From Actinomadura syzygii (GTDB lineage Bacteria > Actinomycetota > Actinomycetes > Streptosporangiales > Streptosporangiaceae), in contig NZ_VSFF01000009.1 of the NCBI RefSeq assembly GCF_008085905.1, forward strand, positions 62,001 to 126,000: a stretch of 64,000 nt of DNA, in the 5' to 3' direction. Below, piece by piece: positions 1 to 6,449 of the stretch; within the stretch, counting starts at the first letter, position 1, and each line of letters starts with the position of its first letter. Position numbers and translations under genes: made by a program. The notes under the pieces were generated by a model. That model worked only from the letters and a program-made list of their open reading frames with translations, was not told the DNA's origin and did no database searches.

Positions 1-347
1 TCGTCCCAGTCGGGGTGGTCGCCGCGGATGTCCCGGTACACCTCGACGAGCTCCTCGACGGCGGCGTCGCCGGGGTCGGCGGCGACGGCGGACAGCTCGG
101 CGGTGCCCTCGGCGACCGCGTACGAGCTGCCGTCCGGGGTGCTGACGTGCAGGGACGCGCGCGGGTCGCGGGCGAGGTTGCGGGCCTTGGCCCGGTTCGC
201 GGTGATGGAGATCCGGATGAGCCGGCGTCCCTCGTCGAAGTGGTAGTTGACGTTGGAGAGCTGGGGCCGCCCGTCCCGTTTGAGGGTGACGAGCACCCCG
301 AGGTCCTGCCCGGCCACCAGTTTCGCGAGCGCGGCGTCGTCCGCCAT
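1..347 (-). CDS. PPOX-class F420-dependent oxidoreductase, C-terminus cut by window edge
   Basis: Reads leftward from an ATG at 347 and runs off the window, so only about 115 N-terminal residues are present. The start of the protein (alternating hydrophobic strands with VLVTLKRDGRPQLSNV, then NRAKARNLARDPRASLHV) is the split beta-barrel of the pyridoxamine-5'-phosphate-oxidase-like superfamily. The NRAKARNL...DPRASL pattern is typical of actinobacterial members that use cofactor F420 rather than FMN. Substrate unknown. A second, distinct member of this superfamily lies at 30306-30707. Family assignment is secure; the cofactor is inferred from the subfamily resemblance. Confidence 0.85.
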   Translation of the reverse strand, partial: MADDAALAKLVAGQDLGVLVTLKRDGRPQLSNVNYHFDEGRRLIRISITANRAKARNLARDPRASLHVSTPDGSSYAVAEGTAELSAVAADPGDAAVEELVEVYRDIRGDHPDWD

Positions 348-509
348 GTTCCGCCTCCCTAAGGGTCCTGTGATGCAGGCGACAACCGCGCGGGACGCCG
401 ATCGCTTCCCGGTCGGCGCGCACCGCCCTTGGCCCGCGCCCTGGGGCGGCGGGGGCGCGGCCGCCGTCCGGTGGCGGGGCGTGCACCGGACGGCGGCGGC
501 GCGGCGCGG

Positions 510-1262
510 TCAGCGGGCGGCGAGCGCCGGGAAGTCGAGGACGCGGGCGCCCGCGGCGGGCCGGTCGCCCGGCCCGCCGGGGTCCCCGGCCGTGCCGCCG
601 GTGCGGCGGCCCCGGCGGGCCGCGCGGCCGGTGAGGATGTGGCCGCGGAACGCCGCGCCCTTCGCGGTGACCTTGATCGGCTGGAACGCCTCGGGCGGCA
701 GCGCGCAGAAGCCGGTGCGCACGACGTCCTCGAACAGGGAGTCCGAGACGGCGTAGGCCAGGTCGCGGTCCGGGTCGTCCACCAGGAGGCGGCGCAGCGG
801 CGCGGCGTCCAGCAGCCGCTGGACGACGATCGGCGCGTCGCCCGCGGGCCCGAACGGCCCGGCGGTCAGCGTGCCGTGGTGCAGCGAGAGCCGCACCCGC
901 AACCGCCGCCCGCCCGCGCCCCCGGCGCCCGCGCCTGCGACGTTCCCGCTTCCGGCGTCCGCGCTCCCGGCGTCCACCGCGGCGTTGAGGTCGCGCAGCT
1001 CCGCGGCGAGGCCGATGACGAAGTCTCCGGCCACGGTCGCGGGGTCGGTGCCGTCCGGCAGCGTGGCGAGTTCGCCGTCGCCGCCGACCTGCTTGTCCCA
1101 GCGGGCGCGGTCGAGACCGGCGCCGGTGGCGGCGCGGTCGAGCGCGTCCGACAGGGACTGCTGCGCGGCCAGCTGCTCGCGCGTGTCGCGCTTGCTGTAC
1201 CCCTGGATGTCCACCGCCAGCAGCAGGCGGTAGCTGAGTTGTGTTTCGCCGTGCCCTTTCAC
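510..1262 (-). CDS. Nucleotidyl-cyclase-fold protein of unknown output
   Basis: 250 residues from a GTG at 1262. The N-terminus YRLLLAVDIQGYSKR carries the first metal-binding aspartate of class III nucleotidyl cyclases, and VGGDGELATLP at about residues 58-68 matches the conserved GDG hairpin. The rest of the catalytic fold is recognisable (VRLSLHHGTL near the middle), but the substrate-specifying Lys/Asp pair is not evident, so adenylate cyclase activity should not be assumed. The C-terminal 40 residues are Arg/Gly/Pro-rich and probably disordered. It stands alone, with no sensor or transmembrane segment. Stand-alone proteins of this type are frequent in actinomycetes and their role is unknown to me. 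Confidence 0.6.
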   Translation of the reverse strand: MKGHGETQLSYRLLLAVDIQGYSKRDTREQLAAQQSLSDALDRAATGAGLDRARWDKQVGGDGELATLPDGTDPATVAGDFVIGLAAELRDLNAAVDAGSADAGSGNVAGAGAGGAGGRRLRVRLSLHHGTLTAGPFGPAGDAPIVVQRLLDAAPLRRLLVDDPDRDLAYAVSDSLFEDVVRTGFCALPPEAFQPIKVTAKGAAFRGHILTGRAARRGRRTGGTAGDPGGPGDRPAAGARVLDFPALAAR

Positions 1263-1612
1263 TGTGCCGATCCCGCCCCTCGGTCCTCTTCTGGGCGAAT
1301 GGGCCCGGTGCCCGCATTCGCTCCAATGCGTGGAGTGAGCGTGCCCGGCTGAGGATCGTGTCGGCGGGTCCCCCGGGGCCGGTGCACCGCGCCGTCGCGG
1401 CCGGTCCGGGGCGTGTCCGGCAACTACGACGCGGCGGGGCCGGACCCCGCGCCCACGGTAAGGGAAAGGTGTCGAACTAGTAAGGAACGGGGCGGAAAAC
1501 CGCCCGGGGCCGGTTGAACCCGGGGGTCGGCGGCGCCCGTACTGCCTCCCGACGTGACACCAGGCTCACGGCCACCGCGTCGCCCCGCCCTCGCACCAGC
1601 CGGAGACCCCCG
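1263..1612. other. Intergenic stretch between divergent genes
   Basis: About 350 bp separating the leftward cyclase-fold gene from the rightward sigma factor gene. I see no convincing coding region. A comparatively A-rich patch at about 1457-1500 probably holds the promoter of the sigma operon, but I could not assign clear -35/-10 boxes. An in-frame GTG/ATG extension of the sigma gene back to 1514 is possible, but it lacks a ribosome site as good as the one before 1613. Confidence 0.4.
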
Positions 1613-2212
1613 ATGGCCCATCGATCGTCGACCGCAGTGCCCGCCCCGCGAGAACGCCCCGCGGGCCCGTGGAGCTGGTTCCGCGGCCCCCGGCCCGCGG
1701 GCGGCGTGGACGACCAGGTGATCGTGACCGAGCTGTACCGCGTGTACGGCCGCCCGCTGCTGTCGTTCGTGCTGCGGCTCACCGGCGGCGACCGGCACTG
1801 GGCGGAGGACGTCGTCCAGGAGACGATGATCCGCGCGTGGCGCAGCGCCCACCAGCTCGACGAGAACGCGACGTCGCTGCTGCCGTGGCTCGCGACGGTC
1901 GCCCGCCGGATCGTCATCGACGACCAGCGCCGCAAGAACGCCAGGCCGCAGGAGGCGGGCGAGGGCCCGCTGGAGAACATGCGCGTCCCCGACGGGTTGG
2001 AGGATCTGCTGCGCTCCGTCGTCGTGTCCGAAGCCCTCCTCGCGCTGTCCCCCGCCCACCGCGAGATCCTCAACGAGACCTTCTTCCGGGACAGCTCGGT
2101 GAACGAGGCGGCCCGGCGGCTCGGCATCCCCGTGGGCACCGTGAAGTCCCGGGTCTACTACGCGCTCAGGGCGCTTCGCGTCGCCCTGGAGGAGAGGGGC
2201 GTGACGCCATGA
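1613..2212 (+). CDS. ECF RNA polymerase sigma factor
   Basis: 199 residues. Region 2 is visible as LYRVYGRPLLSFVLRLTGGDRHWAEDVVQETMIRAWR-like sequence around residues 37-72, and region 4 as a helix-turn-helix (NEAARRLGIPVGTVKSRVYYAL) near residues 165-188, giving the compact two-domain layout of extracytoplasmic-function sigma factors. It directs RNA polymerase to a small regulon, probably including its own operon. The ATG at 1613 was chosen because GGAG lies 7 nt upstream; a longer frame opens at 1514. Its stop overlaps the start of the anti-sigma gene by ATGA (2209-2212), so the two are translationally coupled. Confidence 0.9.
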   Translation: MAHRSSTAVPAPRERPAGPWSWFRGPRPAGGVDDQVIVTELYRVYGRPLLSFVLRLTGGDRHWAEDVVQETMIRAWRSAHQLDENATSLLPWLATVARRIVIDDQRRKNARPQEAGEGPLENMRVPDGLEDLLRSVVVSEALLALSPAHREILNETFFRDSSVNEAARRLGIPVGTVKSRVYYALRALRVALEERGVTP

Positions 2213-2931
2213 GCGCGGACATGCTGCACGTGGACGTCGGCGCCTACGCCCTCGGCCTGCTGGAGGAGCCCGACCGGCGGGCGTTCGAGGCGCACCTCGC
2301 GAGCTGCGTCGCCTGCCGCGCCGAGCTCGACGAGCTGCGCGGCATCGCCGAGCAGCTCGACGGCATCGGCCCGATCGCCGAGCCGGTGGACGCCGCGGCC
2401 GCGCCGCCGGAGCCCGCGGTGGTCTCCGACCTGCTGCGGCGGCGGATCCGCCGGGAGCGGCGGCGGCGCGCGGCGCGGGCCGTCGCCGCGGCCGCCGCCG
2501 GGGTCGTGCTGATCGGCGGGGCGCTCGGCGCCGGGTTCACGCTCGGCGCCGACCGCGGCGACTCCGCGTCCCGGCAGGACGACGGCACGGCCGCGCTCAT
2601 GCGGGACGGCACCGCGTTCTCGGCCGCCGACCCCGCGACCGGCGTCGCCGGGACGGTCGTCATGCAGCGCAAGCCGTGGGGCAGCCGGCTCGGCCTGCGG
2701 CTCACCAAGGTCGACGGGCCCGAGGAATGCGAGCTGGTCGCGGTGGACCGGGCGGGCCGCCGGCACACCGTCATCGGCTGGACGGTGCCCGCCGCCGGGT
2801 ACGGGCTGCCCGGGTCGGCGCAGCCGCGGCTCACGCTGCAGGGCGCGACCGCGCTGCGGCCGGAGCAGATCACCCGGTTCGAGGTCCGCACGATCCGCGA
2901 GGGGCGCACACTGCTCGCCGTCCCCGCGTAG
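2209..2931 (+). CDS. Membrane anti-sigma factor with zinc-finger (ZAS) domain
   Basis: 240 residues, ATGA-coupled to the preceding ECF sigma gene. The N-terminal zinc-binding anti-sigma motif is plain: a His in the first helix (HVDVGAYALGLLEE), then HLASCVACRAEL with the CxxC pair near residues 31-34. A basic stretch (RRRIRRERRRRAAR) precedes one transmembrane helix at roughly residues 88-110 (AVAAAAAGVVLIGGALGAGF). The remaining 130 residues would face outside and resemble the extracytoplasmic sensor domain of RskA-type anti-sigma factors. It should hold the sigma factor inactive until an envelope or redox signal releases it. No protease gene is adjacent. Confidence 0.88.
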   Translation: MSADMLHVDVGAYALGLLEEPDRRAFEAHLASCVACRAELDELRGIAEQLDGIGPIAEPVDAAAAPPEPAVVSDLLRRRIRRERRRRAARAVAAAAAGVVLIGGALGAGFTLGADRGDSASRQDDGTAALMRDGTAFSAADPATGVAGTVVMQRKPWGSRLGLRLTKVDGPEECELVAVDRAGRRHTVIGWTVPAAGYGLPGSAQPRLTLQGATALRPEQITRFEVRTIREGRTLLAVPA

Positions 2932-2937
2932 GGGCGC

Positions 2938-2983
2938 GCGGCGCGTCCCGCCGTCCGGCCGCACCGGCGGCGGGACGCGCCGC
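2938..2983 (+). terminator. Hairpin terminator after the sigma/anti-sigma operon
   Basis: A 16-bp perfect stem (2938-2953 with 2968-2983) around a 14-nt loop starts 7 nt after the anti-sigma stop codon. It has no T-tract, as is usual for actinomycete terminators. Confidence 0.75.
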
Positions 2984-3025
2984 CCGCCCCGTCCCCCGGC
3001 TGGCCCATCTCCTAGGCTGAGAGGT

Positions 3026-3778
3026 GTGAACGCGCCCCGATCGTCCGCCGGACCCGCGCTGATGCTGCCGGGTCTGCGCGAGGTGTACGCGGCCTACGTC
3101 CGGGAGGCGGACGCCCTGCCCGCGCTGCCCGGCCCGCTGGAGGCGGAGGCGTGGACGTTCGCGCGGCTCGGGGCGCTGGAGGCCGCGGCCCCGGACTCCC
3201 GGACCCGGCGCGCCGCGCTCGCCGACCTGATCACCAGCCTGCGGGCCGCCGCGACGCCGGGCGCGCGCGGGTTCCTGCGCGCGCTCGCCGCGATCGGCCC
3301 GGCCGAGGCGCGCAGGGGCGCGGGCCGGGCCGCCGACGATCTGGACGCCGTCCCGGCGGCGCCCTGGGAGGGGTCGCTCGGCCGGGTCGTCCCCGGCCAG
3401 GCGTGGCTGATCCAGGAGGGCCCGCTCGACGGCGACCGCCTGATCTGCGAGTTCCGCTACGCCGACGAGGGGACGCGGGGCCTGCACGCGCTGGCCGTCC
3501 GGCTCTCGCACGGCGACGTGCCGTCCGAGGTGGTGCTGGTCGGGGACGTCCCGGCGCTGATGGCGGCGGCGCGGCAGGCGATGCAGGCCGAGCTGTGCGT
3601 CGTCCAGCCCTACGACGCGGCGACGGCCGGGCGGCGGCTCCGCGCCGCGCTCTCCCCCGCGGTTCCCGGGGGGCGCGGGGGGTCGTCCCCCCTCGGGGGA
3701 GGCGGCACGGAGCCCCTGCCCCAGGACTGCTACCCGGTGATGGCGCTGGCCCGGCACCGCGCCGAGCTGCTGCCCTAG
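3026..3778 (+). CDS. Conserved actinobacterial protein of unknown function
   Basis: 250 residues starting GTG. No motif I recognise. The first two thirds look alpha-helical and Ala/Arg-rich; the middle (QAWLIQEGPLDGDRLICEFRYADEG...LHALAVRLSHGDVPSEVVLVGDV) looks like a beta-rich globular unit. Near residues 212-228 there is a Gly-rich insertion (PGGRGGSSPLGGGG) encoded by a G-run/C-run hairpin element (3677-3692), which may have entered the gene as a mobile repeat. The TAG stop shares the palindrome CTAG (3775-3778) with the stop of the convergent ABC permease gene. Confidence 0.6.
   Translation: MNAPRSSAGPALMLPGLREVYAAYVREADALPALPGPLEAEAWTFARLGALEAAAPDSRTRRAALADLITSLRAAATPGARGFLRALAAIGPAEARRGAGRAADDLDAVPAAPWEGSLGRVVPGQAWLIQEGPLDGDRLICEFRYADEGTRGLHALAVRLSHGDVPSEVVLVGDVPALMAAARQAMQAELCVVQPYDAATAGRRLRAALSPAVPGGRGGSSPLGGGGTEPLPQDCYPVMALARHRAELLP
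3664..3704. repeat. G-run/C-run hairpin element inside a coding region
   Basis: Contains GGGGGGTCGTCCCCCC (3677-3692), a perfect 6-bp stem with a TCGT loop, immediately followed by CCCCC-CTC-GGGGG, a second overlapping hairpin (3688-3699). The same style of sequence (G-run, CG-containing loop, C-run) recurs at 4585-4615. Here it is translated into a Gly-rich segment of the host protein. Confidence 0.5.
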
Positions 3779-4569
3779 CGGCCGAGGGAGCGGTACCGGC
3801 GGACCGACAGCGGCGCGAACACCGCCGCGATCGCCAGCGGCCACACCACCGCCATGAGGACGCTGTGCTCCGCCGCCCACGACCCGTCCGTCACCGGCGC
3901 GCCGAACAGCTCGCGGCACGCGGTCACGGTCGCCGACATCGGGTTCCATTCGGCGATCGCGCCGAGCCAGCCGGGCATCGTGCTCGGCGCGACCAGCGCG
4001 CTGGACAGGAACCCGATCGGCCACACCAGGATCTGGACGACCGCCACCGACTCCGGTCCCTTCGCGAGCAACCCGAGGTAGACGCCGAGCCAGACCAGCG
4101 CGAACCGCAGGAGCAGCAGGAGGCCGAGCCCGGCGAGCGCCCGCGCCGCGCCGTCGTGGACGCGCCACCCGATCAGCACGCCGCACACCGCCATCACGGC
4201 GAGCCCGACGGCCGAGTGGAGCATGTCGGCGGCGGCGCGTCCGGTGACGACGGCGGACGGCGACATCGGCATGGCGCGGAACCGGTCCGTCACGCCCTTG
4301 GCGGCGTCGCTCGCGACGGCGGCGAACGTCGTCTCGACGCCGAACGCCATCGTCAGCGCGAACATGCCGGGGACGATGAACTCCCGGTAGCTCCCGCCGC
4401 CGGGGACGTCCATCTGGCCGCCGAACAGGTAGCCCATCATCAGCACGACCATGACCGGGAACAGCAGCGCGACGGCGACGTCGCCGGGCCGCCGCGCCCA
4501 GTGCGCGAGGGCCCGCACGGTCAGGGTCCGGCCGTCGGCGACGGCCCAGCGCAGATCCTGCACGCTCAC
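3775..4569 (-). CDS. ABC-2 type drug exporter permease (DrrB family)
   Basis: 264 residues from a GTG at 4569, chosen because AAAGGCAGG lies just upstream; a longer frame would translate the hairpin element at 4585-4615. The protein has about six hydrophobic segments beginning with VALLFPVMVVLMMGYLFGG and ending with HSVLMAVVWPLAIAAVF. Between them are the ABC-2 hallmarks of the DrrB group, such as YREFIVPGMFALTMAFG and VTDRFRAMPMSPSAVVTGR (the cytoplasmic coupling loop). With the ATPase encoded just upstream it should form a membrane exporter for a drug-like or lipid molecule, under control of the divergent TetR gene. Confidence 0.92.
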   Translation of the reverse strand: MSVQDLRWAVADGRTLTVRALAHWARRPGDVAVALLFPVMVVLMMGYLFGGQMDVPGGGSYREFIVPGMFALTMAFGVETTFAAVASDAAKGVTDRFRAMPMSPSAVVTGRAAADMLHSAVGLAVMAVCGVLIGWRVHDGAARALAGLGLLLLLRFALVWLGVYLGLLAKGPESVAVVQILVWPIGFLSSALVAPSTMPGWLGAIAEWNPMSATVTACRELFGAPVTDGSWAAEHSVLMAVVWPLAIAAVFAPLSVRRYRSLGR

Positions 4570-4584
4570 CGCGCCCTGCCTTTC

Positions 4585-4640
4585 TGGGGAGCGACCCCCA
4601 GATCCCCAGGGGGGCGGCGCCATGATCCTCGCTTCGCTGC
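4585..4640. repeat. Hairpin repeat between the two ABC transporter genes
   Basis: In the 73-bp gap between the exporter genes. TGGGG-AGCGA-CCCCA pairing (4585-4600) is followed by GATCCCCAGGGGGG (4601-4614), which can form an alternative G/C stem. It resembles the element at 3664-3704. It may act as an mRNA-stabilising or processing hairpin between the ATPase and permease cistrons, or it may simply be a dispersed repeat; the sequence alone cannot decide. Confidence 0.45.
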
Positions 4641-4642
4641 GG

Positions 4643-5602
4643 TCACGACGCCACCTCCGTTTCCTTGTCGGTGAGGTGCAGGAACACCTCGTCGAGGGTG
4701 GGGCGGCGAAGCCCGATGTCGGCCACCCGGACGCCCGCGTCGTCGAGCGCGCGGACCGCCTCGGTGAGCGCGGCGGCCCGTCCGGTCACCGCCGCCCCGA
4801 CGCGCAGGGCCTCGGCGTCGACGTCGACCTCGCCGGACGCGACACGCCCGACGATCTCCGCCGCGGCGGTGAGGCGTCCGGGGTCGTCCAGGACGACCTC
4901 GATCCGGTCGCCGCCGAGCCTCGACTTCAGTTCCTCCGGGGTGCCCCCGGCGATGACGCGGCCGTGGTCGATCACCGAGATCCCGGCCGCGAGCCGGTCG
5001 GCCTCCTCCAGGTACTGGGTGGTCAGCAGGACGGTCGTGCCGCCGTCCACCAGGGCGCGGATCGCGTCCCACACCTCGCTCCGGCCGCGCGGGTCGAGGC
5101 CGGTGGTCGGCTCGTCCAGGAACAGGACCGGCGGCGCGAGGATCATGGACGCGGCCAGGTCGAGGCGGCGGCGCATGCCGCCGGAGTACGTCCCGGCGGG
5201 CCGGTCGGCGGCGTCCGCGAGCCGGAACCGGTCGAGCAGCTCGTCGGCCCGGCGGCGCGCCTCCGTCGCGCCGAGGTGGTAGAGGCGGCCGAACATGACG
5301 AGGTTCTGCCGTCCGCCGAGCACCTCGTCGACGGCGGCGTGCTGCCCGACGAGGCCGATCCGCCGCCGCACCCGCGCCGCGTCCCGGACGACGTCGTGCC
5401 CGGCGACGCGGGCCGTCCCGGCGTCCGGCGCGGTGAGGGTCGCGAGGACGCGGACGGCGGTGGTCTTGCCCGCGCCGTTCGGGCCGAGCAGCCCGTGCAC
5501 GGTCCCGGCGGGGACGCGCAGGTCGAGCCCGTCGAGCGCGGCGGTGCCGCCGTAGCGCTTGCGCAGTCCCTCGGCGAGGACCGCGAGCCGTGGTTCCGTC
5601 AC
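4643..5602 (-). CDS. ABC exporter ATP-binding protein (DrrA family)
   Basis: 319 residues from a GTG at 5602, which has an excellent GGAGGA site 5 nt upstream; a longer frame to an ATG at 5641 would run through the operator region. All ATPase motifs are intact: Walker A GPNGAGKTT (about residue 40), Q-loop VGQH, signature YSGGMRRRLDLA, Walker B PPVLFLDEPTTGLD and a switch His in LLTTQYLEEADRL. The C-terminal 80 residues after GGTPEELKSRLG are the DrrA-type regulatory extension (ending TLDEVFLHLT). Energises the permease encoded downstream. Likely induced when a ligand releases the TetR repressor. Confidence 0.95.
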   Translation of the reverse strand: MTEPRLAVLAEGLRKRYGGTAALDGLDLRVPAGTVHGLLGPNGAGKTTAVRVLATLTAPDAGTARVAGHDVVRDAARVRRRIGLVGQHAAVDEVLGGRQNLVMFGRLYHLGATEARRRADELLDRFRLADAADRPAGTYSGGMRRRLDLAASMILAPPVLFLDEPTTGLDPRGRSEVWDAIRALVDGGTTVLLTTQYLEEADRLAAGISVIDHGRVIAGGTPEELKSRLGGDRIEVVLDDPGRLTAAAEIVGRVASGEVDVDAEALRVGAAVTGRAAALTEAVRALDDAGVRVADIGLRRPTLDEVFLHLTDKETEVAS

Positions 5603-5618
5603 CCCGTCCTCCAAACTA

Positions 5619-5668
5619 TGTACGCAGTACGGATTTTCCATCGCGGCCAATATAACGTACGACGTACA
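5619..5668. promoter_or_regulatory. Paired TetR operators in a divergent promoter
   Basis: Two copies of one site in opposite orientation: TGTACGCAGTACG at 5619-5631, and CGTACGACGTACA at 5656-5668, whose complement is TGTACGTCGTACG. Both have GTAC-N3-GTAC cores and their centres are 37 bp apart. They sit between the leftward exporter operon and the rightward tetR gene, so one repressor probably controls both directions. Confidence 0.7.
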
Positions 5669-5696
5669 GAGTTTCATCCCTGAGAGGATCGGCGGT

Positions 5697-6449
5697 GTGA
5701 CGACCGAGTACAGCGGGGGCGGCGACCCGAGGCGCAGCCTGGAGCTGCTGTGGGGGGTGCGGGGCAAGCCCAGGCGCGGGCCGAAGCCGCGGCTGACGCC
5801 CGAGCAGATCGTCCGGACCGCGGTGAAGGTGGCCGACGCCGCCGGCCTGGACGCCCTGTCCATGCGCCGGATCGCCGACGAGCTGGACGTCTCCCCCATG
5901 TCGATCTACACCTACGTGCCCGGCAAGGCCGAGCTGATCGACGTCATGGTCGACCGCGCCGTCGCCGAGCTGACGCCGCCCGTCCAGGACGCCTGGCGCG
6001 AACGGCTGGAGCACATCGCGCGCGGCACCTGGGACCTGTTCCACCGCCATCCGTGGCTGTTGCAGGTCACGCTCGTGCGCCCGCCGATGGGCCCGAACAT
6101 GCTCGGCAAGTACGAGTACGAGCTGCGCGCCGTGGACGGCCTCGGCCTCACCGACCTGGAGATGGACTCGGTCGTCGCGCTCGTCACCGGCTTCGCCGAG
6201 AGCGCCGCCCGCGTCTCGGTCAACGCCGCCGAGGCCGAGCGGCGCAGCGGGATCAGCGACGAGCAGTGGTGGGCGGCGACCGCGCCGCTCCTCGAAACGC
6301 TCGTGGACGAGACCGACTACCCGCTCGGCACCCGCGTCGGCACCGCCGCGGGGCAGGAGTACAACGCGGCGGTCGCCCCGGCGCGCGCGTTCGAGTTCGG
6401 CCTCGCCCGCATCCTGGACGGCGTCGCCGTCCTCATCGGCTCCCGCTAG
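5697..6449 (+). CDS. TetR-family repressor of the adjacent ABC exporter
   Basis: 250 residues from GTG 5697 (GAGAGGA site upstream). After a basic N-terminal tail (GKPRRGPKPRLTPEQIV), the TetR DNA-binding domain is clear: AGLDALSMRRIADELDVSP as helix-turn-helix, followed by MSIYTYVPGKAELIDVMVD. The C-terminal ligand/dimer domain resembles the TetR_C group found in actinomycete efflux regulators. It is divergent from the exporter and separated from it by two matching operators, so it most likely represses the exporter and itself. Its 3' end overlaps the convergent hrpB gene by 17 bp. Confidence 0.92.
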   Translation: MTTEYSGGGDPRRSLELLWGVRGKPRRGPKPRLTPEQIVRTAVKVADAAGLDALSMRRIADELDVSPMSIYTYVPGKAELIDVMVDRAVAELTPPVQDAWRERLEHIARGTWDLFHRHPWLLQVTLVRPPMGPNMLGKYEYELRAVDGLGLTDLEMDSVVALVTGFAESAARVSVNAAEAERRSGISDEQWWAATAPLLETLVDETDYPLGTRVGTAAGQEYNAAVAPARAFEFGLARILDGVAVLIGSR

